From the NCBI GenBank assembly GCA_016801845.1, contig CM028924.1, forward strand, positions 6,098,501 through 6,162,500: a stretch of 64,000 nucleotides of DNA, read 5' to 3'. Within the stretch, counting starts at the first letter, position 1, and the number at the start of each line of letters is the position of its first letter. Both the position numbers and the translations under genes were made by a program. The notes under the pieces are model-generated. The model was not told the origin of the DNA. It did no database searches and saw nothing but the letters and a program-made list of their open reading frames with translations. Source of the stretch: Polydactylus sextarius. Its lineage: Eukaryota > Chordata > Actinopteri > Polynemidae. Shown piece by piece: positions 1 to 51,577 of the stretch.

Positions 1-2211
1 ATTTGACTTCAATGGATCATATTTCTTCACTTCACACATACTTGGTTGACTGACTGAAATCTGGAGAATTTTTGGAGTCAATTTGGCACCTTGAACTCAT
101 GTTATTCAAACCATTCTGAACCATTTTTGCTGTGTGGCAGGAGTATTATCCTTCAAAAAGAGGACACTGTCATTAGGGAAGACTGTTTCCATAACAGAAA
201 CAGGTGGACTTAGTTTGCAACAATATTAAGGTCAGTGGTACATGTCAAAGTAACATTCATATGTAAGAACCCAAAAATTCATAGTAGAACATTGACCAGA
301 GCATCACGACTGCATCCATCAACAGGACTGTTTCAAGGCACTTCGGGGATCCAGGAAATAACAACAAATGACAGGAAATTACAAAATTGATGGTGAGAAA
401 GTGGGTGGGGCCTAATTTGGGAGATTCCAAATGACTACCAATTATAGCATTAAAAGGGGTGCTAATACAACTGTTGGATTAATATGGATTAAGTAAATAG
501 TCAGTGAACCTCAGGGCACTAGTCAATCGCTTACTTTTGCCTGTTTAGTTGTGACAGCTCTGTCCACTGGTGCAAAGTCCCCCCAAAAAGCTAAGTGACA
601 TACAGACCCAGCCACCCACATGATGTAAAAGAAAAGCACCACAGAGTTGTAGTGTTTGAGATGCTCTAAATCGCTCACCCACCACTGCCAGGTGTCATTG
701 TATCCAGATATTCAATACTGTTCACTTTACTTGACTGTGTCATAATGTTATGGCTGAAGTGTATAACACAAAGCATAGTGACCTAGATTCTCTGACTGTT
801 AATGGGAGTGAAAACAGACAGCCCAGACTTAGGAGTCACATGTTTGTCATTTGTGAAAAGAAAAAAAGAGTAGTTTGTTAAGGGTTTGAACAAACATCAA
901 TGAAGACCATAATAGCTAAGGCATGTCCAGATCCTGTTTGAAACAACCACAGTTTTATTTTGTCATCTTACATCTGCTGCTCTCATTTACAGTACCCTCC
1001 CCCTAACCTGTTCTTTACACCATAAGGTCATCTTTTCCTCTGATAACCAATTGTCACATGACACCTAGGAGAAGGAGCATCAGAGGAAAAGAGAGACTGT
1101 ATCAGACAGTGCTGTTAATAATATGTATTCATTACATTCTTAAAAAGGCTTCTCAGTACTTGGTACATTACCTTGTGTATATTGAGAATTTATGTCACAT
1201 AATGTCAGCTTGGAAATGTGAAAAAGAAATGAATTGTTATGATTTTATCATCCAGGTGATTGGCATCAGGTCCACACACAAAGAATAGATTTTTTTTCTT
1301 TTCTTTTCTTTTCTTTTCTTTGCGGAGAGAATCTCATCTCGTCGTAGCCGTGGTAACTGGGTGGAACCACATCTGATTTTCCTAGTTCTGTCTGTGACTG
1401 AGTGAAAAATCTGATTTGAAGCTTGGGTCTGTGGACTGAATGTGACCAGAATAACTATACAGTTTCTACATGTCCCAGTGGTGCTTTCAGCTAAATGCTA
1501 ATGTTATCACTAGCATTTAGTCAAGAGTTTTTAAACTACATTTTCTGCTTTTTAAAAAAATATGCATAGTATTTCACACTTTTCGCTGAAGAAACACACT
1601 GAGTCATGTTGGTGCTACTACTATATTAAATGGAATTCCTCAGCTGTATAGATACATCAAGTGTCCTGGCCATGACCGAGGCTACATGATGATGAATGGC
1701 AGAGGGATGTGTTGGTTTATGTTTTTCCTCATCCTTCAATGACACACATACACACCATAAAAGTATTAAAAGGTCAGTCTTGAATGTCACTGCTGACATG
1801 TTGTCAATTGGCAAAATTAAAGCTTTTAAATGCGGAATGTAAAGGTCAACCATGACAGTTATTACTACATTTGACCAAAGTAAAAAAGGTTTGCTTTTTG
1901 TGACCTTGGCCTTGATTTTTTTTTTTCATTCACATGTTTCAGTTTTGAATATTAGAGTTATTCCATTAGCAGGTAAGCAGTGCTCCAATGGACGTTTTTC
2001 TTCTGCATTATTGATAAAGTGCTCACATTGTGTGCAGAGTCAGTGTAACTGACAACCTGACCACTGCTTTCTGTGGTCAGAAATAGCAAAGCATCAGCAG
2101 GCCCCTTCACCGTTATCTCTACCATGCTTGTGCATGAGTATGTGTGAAGGGGGTCTTCACTCCTTATCAGTTTGTCCGTTACATTCTTGGCTCCAGTGGG
2201 TGGACAAACTG
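1..2211. other. Upstream intergenic DNA, no gene seen
   Basis: AT-rich DNA without convincing coding exons on either strand; the few open frames of 60-85 codons match nothing I recognise. A (TTTTC)n pyrimidine tract lies at about 1290-1321. The last few hundred bases lead into the promoter of the small heat-shock gene. Confidence 0.6.
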
Positions 2212-2221
2212 CCATTTATGG
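2212..2221 (+). promoter_or_regulatory. CArG box (SRF-binding consensus)
   Basis: The ten bases CCATTTATGG fit CC(A/T)6GG exactly. They sit about 70 bp upstream of a TATA-like element and about 190 bp upstream of the ATG of the small heat-shock gene. HSPB7-type genes are known for heart and muscle expression, and SRF sites are typical of muscle promoters, so placement and family agree. Binding itself is inferred. Confidence 0.5.
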
Positions 2222-2287
2222 CTAAAGGAAGAACACAGTATATGACTCAAGCTGTGCTCCACTGACCCACAATGCACCAGGACTTAA

Positions 2288-2293
2288 TATAAG
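2288..2293 (+). promoter_or_regulatory. TATA-like element of the small heat-shock gene
   Basis: TATAAG in the context TTAATATAAGCC. Transcription starting about 30 bp downstream would give a 5' leader of roughly 85 nt before the ATG at 2404, a normal size. Assigned on position and composition only. Confidence 0.45.
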
Positions 2294-2403
2294 CCACAAC
2301 AAAAAGCTGTGGACAGTGAGTAAACTGTTAATAGCTCTGGCATCTCATCCCATTTCAGTCTGTGTGTAACCGTGAAAGGATCCAACAAATCTTTGATCCT
2401 GTG

Positions 2404-2650
2404 ATGGCATCGCTGACATCTTCTAGCCGCAGGTCCTCCTCATCCTACTGCTCATCATCTCGGTACAGCACCTCTAGCTCATATCGGTCAGACGGCTCCC
2501 TGGGGAGATCATCTGATCCTTTGGACCCCCTCTTTGAGCCTTTTCTTGACTCAGTTGATCATTCCAGTCTGTTTGGAGAAGAGGGTCCTATGGGACCAAG
2601 CTGTTTGCCCCCCTTCAGCAGGCAGACCAGATCCTCCTATGGACACACTG
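2404..2650 (+). CDS. HSPB7-like exon 1
   Basis: Starts at ATG 2404 and ends in phase 1 at ACT G before the donor gtaagg. It encodes 82 full codons, dominated by Ser with Arg and Tyr in residues 1-35. The frame stays open upstream for 14 codons to a GTG, but the ATG at 2404 is the first Met in frame and begins the MASLTSSSRRSSSS arm typical of this family. Confidence 0.8.
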
Positions 2651-5105
2651 GTAAGGGAGCTGATTCTTCATTAACTAAATATATAGTATAATAAACTTCT
2701 CCAAATCCAATAAAGAGCATAAAAGCTCATGTTACTCTACACTCTGAGTGTATCTAACACTAATTTCCACAAAGGGAAACACTACAGAGGTCACGTTAAG
2801 TTAAGTCACGTTAATGATGTTGGATGTTTGAGAGGAGTTAGGAGAAAAGAAGTTCAGAAGAGATTAGTCTTTAAGAGATTCTTGAAGAATCTCTCTTGAG
2901 AAGGAGATAGTTCTACCATGGGAGAACCACAGATAAAAAACAGTCTGAACTGAGACTGTCAGGATGTAGGGATGATGATACCACACAACATTCTTTGGAG
3001 GCTTTGGCTGTGTTCAAGTAGATGGTGCACACCCAGAAATACTCTTGAATGGGACTTGAATTTGATAAGGGCAGCCTTGCTATAGATAGTCCATTTGTAC
3101 CGTGGCTGCCCATAGTGGGATTCTCACATTATGTGAAGGGATAACCACCGGTGAGATCTGCTTTTTCTTATGTGGTAGATGCAAATTTACACAACCAGGA
3201 GACAGCTGCAACACAGAAAGAGAAGGATAACTAGTCATCCAACACTGTTTGACATGAGAGGTGAAGAGCTGATTTTGATATTTAGTTCAGGAACAACAGA
3301 TCAATATCTTTCATGGTAAAAAGCAGAGTAAAAAGAGCAGTTGACGGTGTATCTATAAAAAAGAAGGTACCTCAGAAACAAACCCTAGGCAGCAGGTATA
3401 ACATCTTCTTCATTCATTTTCTCCACCAGCAGGAAAGAATCATTAGTATCTCACTTTACAGTCATGGGTTGACTGAAAGAAAAGCACCACAGAGAAGAAA
3501 AAGACCTGCAGGTCAGAGAGAGTAATGAACCGGTACCATAAGTGCTCTGTGAGAAAGAGTCTGCATGACTCCAGACATCGTCCACTGGGCCACATAAAAA
3601 ACTAATAGCAAGATGAAAAAAAGAAAAAGACAAGGTGGAGTGCGGATATAAAATCAGAAGACTTAATACAGAATAGTTCTGCAATAACAACTGCAATATT
3701 TTATTTTATTTTTTTATTACCAGTGTGATGCGCCAGGCAAATTAAAGCATAATCAATAGTAAGGCTTGAAATTTCTCTGAAATCATTGTCCCATTTGGAT
3801 CATTTAAATCATACGTCAGCAGCACATAAAAATGATATGAGAACTTTTGATGGCTCTCAAAATTTTACAAAATCTAATAAAGAAGCAACACGTGCTTGAT
3901 GCTTTGAGTCTCTTTTAGTGAAGAAGCTTCAGTCTCCGGTGGCCTTTAATGAACTTTGTGTTGTTTTCTGAACATCAGATTCAAAAACAACTGAGATGTG
4001 GTGATCAGCTTGAAGATATTGAGCTCATAACTGTTAAATATGAGAAAAAAAACAAAAAAAAAAACAAGGTCAAAATATCATAGTTATGAGCACACTGGGG
4101 GGGATCAAGACGTTATCATTGTGATATATATTTATACCCCACATTTACCTATATTAAGCCACACCCAATTCTTATTTCGCTAATGCCTCTTAACATTTCT
4201 GTAACTAATGTTCTTATTTATTTTTACAGAAATCTTCAACTGTTCATGTCAAACCTCAACACACATTGTAATAGATTTTTCCTCTACAGCTCCTGCGGGT
4301 GGTGCTGTGATAGCTCGGCAGAGTGGCGGAGGCGGCGGGGTGCGTTGTCTTGGAGACAGCTACTACACTTCTGCTGACGTCAGCCAGTTTGAACCACATG
4401 ACATAGTGGTGATGGCGTTCAAACACTACGTTGTCATTCAGGCCCAGAAGGTGTGTGAATAGAAATTAGGACAGGTGATTTTTTTTTCTTGTGCTGCTGC
4501 TAACAAAGCTAACAGCTCACAGAGAACATGTGAACACGATTGTGTGTTTGAACATGAAGTGTGTTTTCACGCACGTTGATCTCACCAATCTTAGAGTGTG
4601 GGAATCAATCAGAAATGAACATGAGTGTGATCACATCCTGCTATTTGATTGATGCAGGTGCATCTTCAAGTGTGGACTGATTTTTCATTGTCAAAGTAAA
4701 ACAAACACTCAATCATTATACTAACTTTCCTGTTATTATTATTCCAGTGAACTGATCACAATTTCAAACAACAATGAAAAATTTATCAGAAAACAATTTT
4801 CCCCAACCTGGAGCCAAGAACCATGTGATGAGCATCCAAAGAAAAACTTGGGAGCTCACCCAGTGATTGGAAATATATTAATTAAAAATATATGTTGAAC
4901 AAATTTTGTTTCCAGACGGTATCCACCAAGTGCCACCAAGAACAGAAGTTTTAAGCTATTGGAGCAATTTGCGATTTGGAGGAAATTTTGTGCAGGTGTT
5001 CATGTCCTGTCATGTGATATGGAAAAATAAAGGTACAGCCATGCGGAGAGGAAGAAGATTTTTTTTTATCCATTCTGCAAATTTTATTCTTGATAAATAA
5101 AACAA

Positions 5106-5137
<32 letters not shown>

Positions 5138-5783
5138 CATTCTTTTTTCTTATGTGTGGCCATACCTTAAGACTGAACCAGAGTAATTTCTCTTCTGGCG
5201 CCATCATCAGGTCATTTTTTCCCCATTTTGTTCCCTACTTTTACTACACTTAGGATCAATTATTCCGATCAGTCTCAGCTTCACTGTGTATTTGAGGGCA
5301 CAGAGGGAAAGCTGGTGCTGAACTGTACTAGGATCATTTAAATGAGGGTCAGCAGACAGATGAGAGACACAAGCTCACTTTAAAGGCTCATAAGAGCAGA
5401 GGACTTCAAAGAGAACTTTTCATTTCCCTCTCTCTCCTCCTCTTCCCTTCCCTTTCTGCTGGACCATTTCACCCTCATGTCCTCCATGATCCTCTGTGAC
5501 CTTTCTGATCTTTGTCTTTCCCTCACCCCTGTTCACCCCTTCCATTCCACAGCTCCTCCTTTTCTAACATCCAGTTTATAATTTTCAGGTGTTGGATGAT
5601 GGTGTGAGCGTCAGTGACACATTCACCCATAAATCCCTATTCCCGGAGGATATGGACCCCCTGACGGTCAGTGGGACACTTAATCCTGATGGTACTCTGG
5701 TGGTGAGCGTCCGTCGGACCACAGCCCCAGGTGGGCTGGAGCCCCTGAGTGTACCCACTTACTATAGTGAAACTACTTTTTGA
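2404..5783 (+). CDS. Small heat-shock protein, HSPB7/cvHSP-like (whole gene, 3 exons)
   Basis: Complete gene: exons 2404-2650, 4290-4450 and 5589-5783 join in frame (phase 1, then phase 0) to encode 200 residues. Residues 1-82 are a Ser/Tyr/Arg-rich N-terminal arm with an acidic FEPFLDSVDHSSLF stretch. From about residue 100 comes an alpha-crystallin domain: LGDSYYTSADVSQFEPHDIV matches the GDAYEFAVDVRDFSPEDIIV strand region of HSPB7, and FPEDMDPLTVSGTLNPDGTL matches PEDVDPTSVTSALREDGSL. The second intron falls after the AQK codons, as after AEK in HSPB7. Human HSPB7 is about 170 residues; the extra length here is in the N-terminal arm and a poly-Gly run. Family role is an ATP-independent chaperone of muscle cytosol and cytoskeleton. 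It may be HSPB7 itself or the fish paralogue named hspb12; I cannot separate them, so I give no symbol. Confidence 0.85.
2651..4289 (+). other. Intron 1 of HSPB7-like gene
   Basis: GT-AG intron of 1.6 kb with donor gtaagg and acceptor ctctacag. AT-rich, with A-runs near 4050-4068. No other coding signal was recognised. Confidence 0.75.
4290..4450 (+). CDS. HSPB7-like exon 2 (first half of alpha-crystallin domain)
   Basis: Completes the split Ala codon and adds 53 codons. It holds a poly-Gly run (SGGGGGV) and the first beta strands of the alpha-crystallin domain, ending HYVVIQAQK before the donor gtgtgt. The matching HSPB7 strand reads NHIEVRAEK, and the exon boundary is at the same place. 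Confidence 0.85.
4451..5588 (+). other. Intron 2 of HSPB7-like gene
   Basis: 1.1-kb GT-AG intron (gtgtgt to ttttcag). It contains an (AAT)n trinucleotide microsatellite at about 5107-5134 and otherwise AT-rich sequence; a CT-rich stretch at 5425-5560 leads up to the acceptor. Confidence 0.75.
5589..5783 (+). CDS. HSPB7-like exon 3 (domain end and stop)
   Basis: Begins in phase 0 at GTG TTG GAT GAT and encodes 64 residues to TGA at 5781-5783. It includes the PEDMDP loop, the DGTLVVSVRR strand, and a short tail ending in YYSETTF. Confidence 0.88.
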   Translation: MLDDGVSVSDTFTHKSLFPEDMDPLTVSGTLNPDGTLVVSVRRTTAPGGLEPLSVPTYYSETTF

Positions 5784-6000
5784 TCTGTGGCCTCATGGTG
5801 CCTCTCAGTTAACATTGTTACTTCATTATAGTATGTTGGTGACCCTTTATCTAATTAGTCTTTTTTGACATAACATCCTTTACTGGCAGATTGTTAAATA
5901 TATGAGGTCTTAGTGTTGTGGCAGATGAAAAAAAAAAAGTTTATATAAAACTAGTGTGTGCATTTAGTGAAGGGTTGAAACCTTTCAAAGACAATAATGC

Positions 6001-6006
6001 AATAAA
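6001..6006 (+). terminator. Poly(A) signal candidate 1, HSPB7-like gene
   Basis: AATAAA 218 bp after the stop codon, followed within 40 bp by T-rich and TG-rich sequence (ttttttttag, ttttttgttgtcc), the usual downstream element. Confidence 0.5.
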
Positions 6007-6125
6007 TGTATTTTTTTTTAGAACAATTGTATTATCATTTTTTGTTGTCCTTTAGGTTTGTGTTTGTAATTACTTGGAACAGTTGAGAAATGTTCCTGTT
6101 TTATTTTACTGTATTTGTCCTTACG

Positions 6126-6131
6126 AATAAA
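6126..6131 (+). terminator. Poly(A) signal candidate 2, HSPB7-like gene
   Basis: A second AATAAA about 340 bp after the stop. Either or both could be used; the transcript would then end within about 0.4 kb of the stop codon. Confidence 0.4.
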
Positions 6132-6495
6132 ACAAGAAACATTCTTCATAATGTTAACGTCATAATGCTACTTGATCCACACCCAACTGTTGATTTATCC
6201 TAATACAAGAACATAACCTAAAGTACTTAAAGTGCAGTACTTGTATTTATTTGATCCTTTGGCCAGTTGGAGGAAGCTCCAAGCGACTCCTTACACAGAC
6301 TATTGTGGCAATAAACACCCATCTAACAGATGCTGGAGAAACAGAAATAGTAAAGATGTTAATTACGGTCATGAACCTCACATTTTTCACACAGGTCTGA
6401 TCCAGCTAATAATAGCTGTATCAAGCTATTAAAAGCTAATGTTAGAGCACAATGTTAGCATGTAGCTCGAAGGTTAGCCAGGTACATCACAGAGG

Positions 6496-6567
<72 letters not shown>

Positions 6568-6708
6568 AGGCATCAGCCACAGACACAACCACATCTGTGT
6601 TTTCCAGCTGTTGCTGAAGAGAGAACAGAGGATGGACAGCTGCTGCAGAGAAACGTGATCCTAAGACACAACAGTCTTCAACAAAAAATGTTAATTGTTA
6701 AAATCTTT
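6132..6708. other. Convergent intergenic gap
   Basis: About 0.6 kb between the two opposing candidate poly(A) sites. It holds the (CA)n tract at 6499-6565 and no coding exon. Confidence 0.5.
6499..6565. repeat. (CA)n microsatellite
   Basis: About 33 uninterrupted CA units in the gap between the convergent genes. Confidence 0.95.
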
Positions 6709-6714
6709 TTTATT
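6709..6714 (-). terminator. Distal poly(A) signal candidate for the ClC-2 gene
   Basis: AATAAA on the - strand, followed in that direction by a T-run and a GT-rich stretch (tgttgaagactgttgtg). It lies 3.4 kb beyond the ClC-2 stop codon, which would mean a long 3' UTR. A nearer AATAAA on the same strand is at 7764-7769. Confidence 0.4.
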
Positions 6715-7763
6715 CATCCCTGATATACAAAACAATGTTTCATTTTTCTCTGTGAAAAATAGCTCTGGATTTTGTTCAGCTCTGTCTGGTTTGGCCCTCT
6801 GGGTTTGCCATAGTGGAGGCCTCCAGTATGTACACTGTACCATCCCTAAAAGCCTCATAGACTGAATTAGAGGGCAGAGGGGGGGCATGATAGAACTGAG
6901 GCTGAGGGGTTCAGACCATGCAGCAGGACTCACCACAGAGCTGTCTGTGACCAGATGGAGAAGGCTTCCCAAAGCCACAGATGGGACTCAAATCCATAAT
7001 TTCTGCAAACAGTTTCTTAAATATTTCTCTGCTGCATTTACAGAGGCTTCTGGGAAACATTCCCCTCCCAAACATCACTTTGTCACACTCAAGCTCCCAA
7101 GTGAGTGTCGGTTCTCCTCATATACTGTACATACATCTTTTTACACTTTTCAGTTTCTTAGAAAAATAAGGTTATCTTGCATTCATGTCATGAATTAAAA
7201 CTGGTTATAAAGTGAGATGAACAACCATTATTGCACAAAATTGATTACCAACAAGTAGATCATCCATAAAGAGAACAATGACAAAACTCCTACGTTGTTT
7301 GATTAATACAGACTAATAAATATGCATCAACCTTGGTCTGAAAGCAGATGAAATGAACAAAGTGGGTGGAGGAAGACTGAAGGCAGAACAATGACAATCC
7401 ATGATTAACACAACAACATCAGACCGGTGGATCTAGGTCAGTCCCGTTGGATGGGTAGGGGTGTGCGTGTGATGATGCAGTTGCCATGTTGATAATTGCA
7501 TACATCAGCCACTCTGCTTCCAGATTTGTATGGGGGTGTGCGTGAAAAATGTCTCATCCACACCGGTATGACAAGCAAACTGGATCCAAACATTCAGGTC
7601 TGACTGCTTGTTCCTGCTGATGAAGAGGAGGAGGAGGAGGAGTTGATGATGCAGGCACTTGTGGAATGAATATGTCACTAATGCTCAGCTTCCCCATGCC
7701 TCACGTTACATTTCTTTTGCTTTCCTGTTGGCAGCCACTGCGAGCCTTGTTAGCCACGTTAGT

Positions 7764-7769
7764 TTTATT
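7764..7769 (-). terminator. Alternative poly(A) signal candidate for the ClC-2 gene
   Basis: AATAAA on the - strand 2.3 kb beyond the ClC-2 stop codon. Its downstream context is less GT-rich than that of the distal site. Confidence 0.3.
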
Positions 7770-9504
7770 TGCACTTTACAATAAATGTCTTAGTGGAAAT
7801 GTTTCAGACAGATGTCAGAAAATAATAATAATAATAAAAAATACACGAACAACATGAAAATCAATATTAAAAATCATAAAATGTGAAAAATATAAAACAT
7901 TACAACAAACCAAAAAAAAAAAATCTCTTTCAAAACAGAGAATAGTCGACAATTTTCAGATTTGTGAAGACATTAAGTTATGATCTGTATTATAGGAATG
8001 ATGTTAAATATATTAATCTCTAAGAATAACAATGCTAACCCATGGATCCTGCCCCATGTTTAAATCAAGTGATAGATAAAGCTGATTGGATGAACAGAAA
8101 GTGCCAATCAAAGTGAAGGATCTGATGCTATGCTAAGTATAATCTAAGACAGTATAAAGATACATATGACGTACAGTCACAGGATAGCAGATGTACGATA
8201 ACTTCATTCACTCGTTTTCTGTCAAGAACAGAACAATACAGTTTGATCGATTGATAAGAACAGATCTACGTGCATGCTGTCATGCAAAGCCATGCTACTG
8301 TAACTGCAGCAAGACAAGACCCCAGCAAACGGTAAAAACCATGCAACGCATCGTACACTGGCGACGACAGTGATGCTGAGTGGAGTATGAGTGTGTTAAG
8401 GCAGCCAAAGCACAAAGTCCAAAATGATAAAAAAAAAAATAGATAAATATATAAAGATAAAAGAAAAGTGGAGTGTATATTAGAGGTCAGTAGCTGGGAT
8501 AAGTTAAAAAAATGGAAGTGGAAAAGATGGAGAGATGAAAGAAAAGGAACAGCTCAATGTTTTCCTGCAGGAGCAGAGACTATGTGATGAGCCCTCAGTG
8601 TTAACAGCAGACATGAATTTTTAAATACACAGTACTTATACATTATCTGTCATGTCAAACTGTTTACTGAGTCAGAAACCACAACACCATCAAAACACTA
8701 ACGATCCTCATAGTAGCTCGATTTCTGGAGTGTTAAATGGTAAGAATGTAGTGTTGACACTGGACTGTAGTGTTAGTCTCATTTCAATCTAATTAGATCA
8801 GACTCAGACTAGACCAGTGTCTCAACCCTGGACCACTTCGTCATGTAGCTGGTGGGGGAGAGGGAGGAGGGTGCTCTGCGTCTCCGATAGCAATGGTGGT
8901 TAGCTAACATGGCGATCAAAGGCAGATTGATGAGAGAGCCTAGAGCAGCTGGTTAGGTAATGATGTCTTCATTCTTTCAGCCATCCATTTGCTCCCGCTC
9001 TGGTTTCCCTCCCTCCCTCCCTCGCTTCCTGCCTTCTCCATCCGCGCCAACCTTCTCTGCGATGGTTATTAAGAGTTATATTTAGATGAGCACAAAACCT
9101 CCACTGTCAGAGTGCATTGCCATTGAGTGTCAGTGTGGGCTTCTATGTGTCTTCTGTAGCTACAGCATGAAGGGAATGTGTATGTTATGAGCTACGGGTG
9201 CTTCTGCCACTGCCAACGGGCATGTCTGTCTGCTCGATTGAACTGTACTTTCAACCTGACTTAATGGAAACTTAATGGAAAAACTAAGGCATCTCTCCCT
9301 GTGTGACACTCAGCAGAGGAAGAAAGAGAAATGGAGTCACAACAGATTCCAGTTAAACCCAGACCACCTGATCAAAGATCCAAAAGTTCAGAAAAAAAAC
9401 AGACTGAAACTGAATTGTGTTCTCATGGCAATAAAATCATCTGATAAGAAATAATAAAAGTCTGCTACCTCCTTTTCTCATTTCACACAATCACTCTTAA
9501 AGTT

Positions 9505-9531
9505 CTCTCTCTCTCTCTCTCATGAACACAC

Positions 9532-9580
<49 letters not shown>

Positions 9581-9590
9581 ACACACAACT
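9505..9590. repeat. Compound (CT)n/(CA)n microsatellite
   Basis: A CT tract at about 9505-9521 is followed by a nearly pure CA tract from about 9532. Confidence 0.9.
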
Positions 9591-9695
9591 CTTCTTCTGT
9601 CATCCTTGTTATCATTGCTGGATTTCTCTGCTCCAATGGAAGACTTACTCCTGCTGGTCCACCCTTCAACATACACAAGTCTGATAAAAAAAAAT

Positions 9696-9698
<3 letters not shown>

Positions 9699-9726
<28 letters not shown>
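9699..9726. repeat. T28 homopolymer
   Basis: An unbroken run of T, read as a poly(A) run on the - strand. It could be the tail of a retroposed copy, but nothing recognisable is attached. Confidence 0.9.
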
Positions 9727-9727
<1 letters not shown>

Positions 9728-10097
9728 GCCCAGTCCCAGTCTTCTGTATCCCACCACCCCCCGTAATCCACATTCATTCTGCCGTTGGCTCTCGAGGGAA
9801 AATGGAGAGCAGGGCACAGGTTGAGTTGTGTTCCAGCCTCCTGTGGAGTGTCTGGCTTGGTCAGTGCAGGTCAAAGCTGTGTGTGTTTGTGTGTGTGTGT
9901 TTGTATGTGAAATGGAGGGTGGTGGGTGTAGCAGAAGAACCCTTTCCAGAATTAAATATTGATCCTGAGCCCTGAGGATTTTTGCATGTTTGTGGCTTTG
10001 GGGGATTAAAATACCTCAATGCCTAACTCCTAATTGTCTTCCTCCCCCCTGCTCTTCATCTTCTTCTTCCTCCTCCTCTGCCTTCTTCTCGTTTCCT

Positions 10098-49131
<39,034 letters not shown>

Positions 49132-51541
49132 CTACAGGGATGGCAAGTTGACAATGCAACACATTAGGATCAGGAAAACACACAAACACATGAAAAACTA
49201 CAATACCCAGATCTTGGCTCTAGGGTTTGGAAAATGCAAATAATATTTAGACTGAGTCAGTTTTTGGCAGCGTTGGCCCATAACAGTCGCTGTGTTTTCG
49301 TCCAACCACCAGTCCACTAATCCATTACATCCTGTAATACACTTTATTTTTACTTGGTTTGCATGAGCTGGTCATTTGATGCAGGATAAGTCAGTGATTT
49401 CACCAAAATCTGTGGTTTCCGATACATGATGGATGATGAGTAAATAGAAACATTTTTAGTGCAACACAATGATACCAACTGTCCAAAAAAAGGTCACAGG
49501 ATCAATGGAAGCTGGTGATTTGGGTTTTGACTTGATTTCTTAATAATTTCCTGGAAGATTCATGGAAACCTCTGTGATAACAGACAATTACCTGTTTCAA
49601 AGAATGCACTACATTCAAAATTAACAGACTGTGATGTAGGAGCCAAATACCGCTAAGGTCATGTGACCTCAGAAACCAGTGCGGTTACAACTACACACTG
49701 TTACAACTGCGACTAACAGATCATGTTGTTATCTTGTGTTAAGATTGCTTCAGTTTTTAATTACAGACAAGGTGATGGAGCAAGAGGCTGCAGACAAACT
49801 CAGACTAAACAACTACTGTGCTCACTATAGTCGACAGACAAAAGTCACTACAAAGCAACACACACACACACAAATCTGCTGTACTCACCAGCAAGCAACA
49901 AGAAAGTGAGATTCACAGCTAAGACACTGTAGAACAATTGATGCAAGAAGTCTCATACACAGTTACTCATTATAACTAATTACTAGGCCAAAGTATTAGT
50001 TTGATGGTAACTCATCACAATGTGCACACACACACAAACAATAACTCATAATGCCTTTCGTTAACACCTCCTCTCCCTTTCTTCCCACCATCCCCCAGGC
50101 CTGTCCTCATTTCCCCTTACTCCTCTGCAGGGAGTTGGTACTCAGGAGCAGTGGGGCGCCCATCCCGCTAATGACACAAACAGACAGACAAACACACACA
50201 CACACACACATACATTTATATCTTCCCGTTTCTCCTGTTCCTCGTATTTATGTAACACTTGTGTTTTAACAGTAACATATCTCAGAGCAGCAGACGTGAG
50301 CACCAGCAAACTTTTTTTCTTTATTACAACTTGGAGGGGAAGGAGGCGATACTGTATTCTATACTTAAAGTCTTCATCTGTTGTTGTTCATCATTGTTCT
50401 GTGTAGAATCATAGCCCACAATCTGAATCACTGCTCACAAATATCTACATCCCACTCTCACTCTGATTTTGCTGTGAAACCCACAACCAATCACACTTGT
50501 TGATTAGTTCATGTTGAGTCTGAGTGTTTGCTGCTGTTTAATCATGAGCTGATATATGGAAGTACTTATATAACTTTATAACTTTGACTTCCCAGGTGTT
50601 AACTGTCTATACTACATTTTTAAATACTCAATGGGAAATCAATAATAAGGTTAAAGCATTAAAAGGATTGAAGTTCAGGGGCTTTACAGTTTTTAAAAGG
50701 CAGTGATGAATGTTGGCTCTAATTGGTTTGAATCTATATAAACTGACCTCCAGGCTGTCTGTGCTGCATTAGATTAGAGCTGTTTTGAGTGATCATAGGA
50801 GACAGGTACATTCAAACAGACATCTGAGCATTAGTTATGGTAGTTAAGTTATTCAAAGTGTTAGCATGGCACACCACAGCAAAAAAAAAAGAAAAAAAGA
50901 TTCATCACAAACTAACTGGTCATGTTTAGTAATAGTGACCATGTGATTTAATGATCAGATTTTACATGTATTGTGTAAAATAATGAGTAAGTGACGGTAG
51001 AAGAAAAAAACAACAACACATCTTTAAAGTGGAGCTCAGACTGACAGAAGACAGGGGACAGGAGGTGATTGATAGATGCTGCAGGGACAGAGAGAAAGAG
51101 AGAGATAAGGAAAGAAAAATACAGATACATTTAAAATGTCAACACACACACGAATCTCGACATCAAGACAACGCCTTCACAAACCATTAAAAATACACTT
51201 TGGAACAAGCTGTGTCAAACAGAGATTTGTATATAGATTCATGTGTGTGTGTTTGTGTGCACATATGCATGTTTGTCTCATCTCACCCACAGGCCGTCTG
51301 TGTTCTTGGACCCCTTCTGTCAACCACACACTAGCTAATGTAAATGTGTCTGTGTTGTGTGTGTGTGTAGACATGGTTTCTTTGCACTTCTAAACACTTT
51401 TTGTGTGAGTGTGTGTGTGTCTAGCAAGTGTAATCTAATCTTTTTGGAGATGCAATTTAGTTAGCTCTGTCTATGCTGGTATTGCTTAATAGCTTTTCTG
51501 TGTGTGCGCACGCACACAAACACACACTAACACTCACACTT

Positions 51542-51577
<36 letters not shown>

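Larger units (their letters stand above)
6715..10097 (-). other. Probable long 3' UTR / 3' flank of the ClC-2 gene
   Basis: No coding exon is seen in these 3.4 kb. Content includes a GAGGAG run at about 7626-7641, a CCCTC run near 9009-9025, a compound CT/CA microsatellite at 9505-9590 and a T28 homopolymer at 9699-9726. Treating it as UTR rests only on the lack of a closer convincing poly(A) signal on the - strand. Confidence 0.35.
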
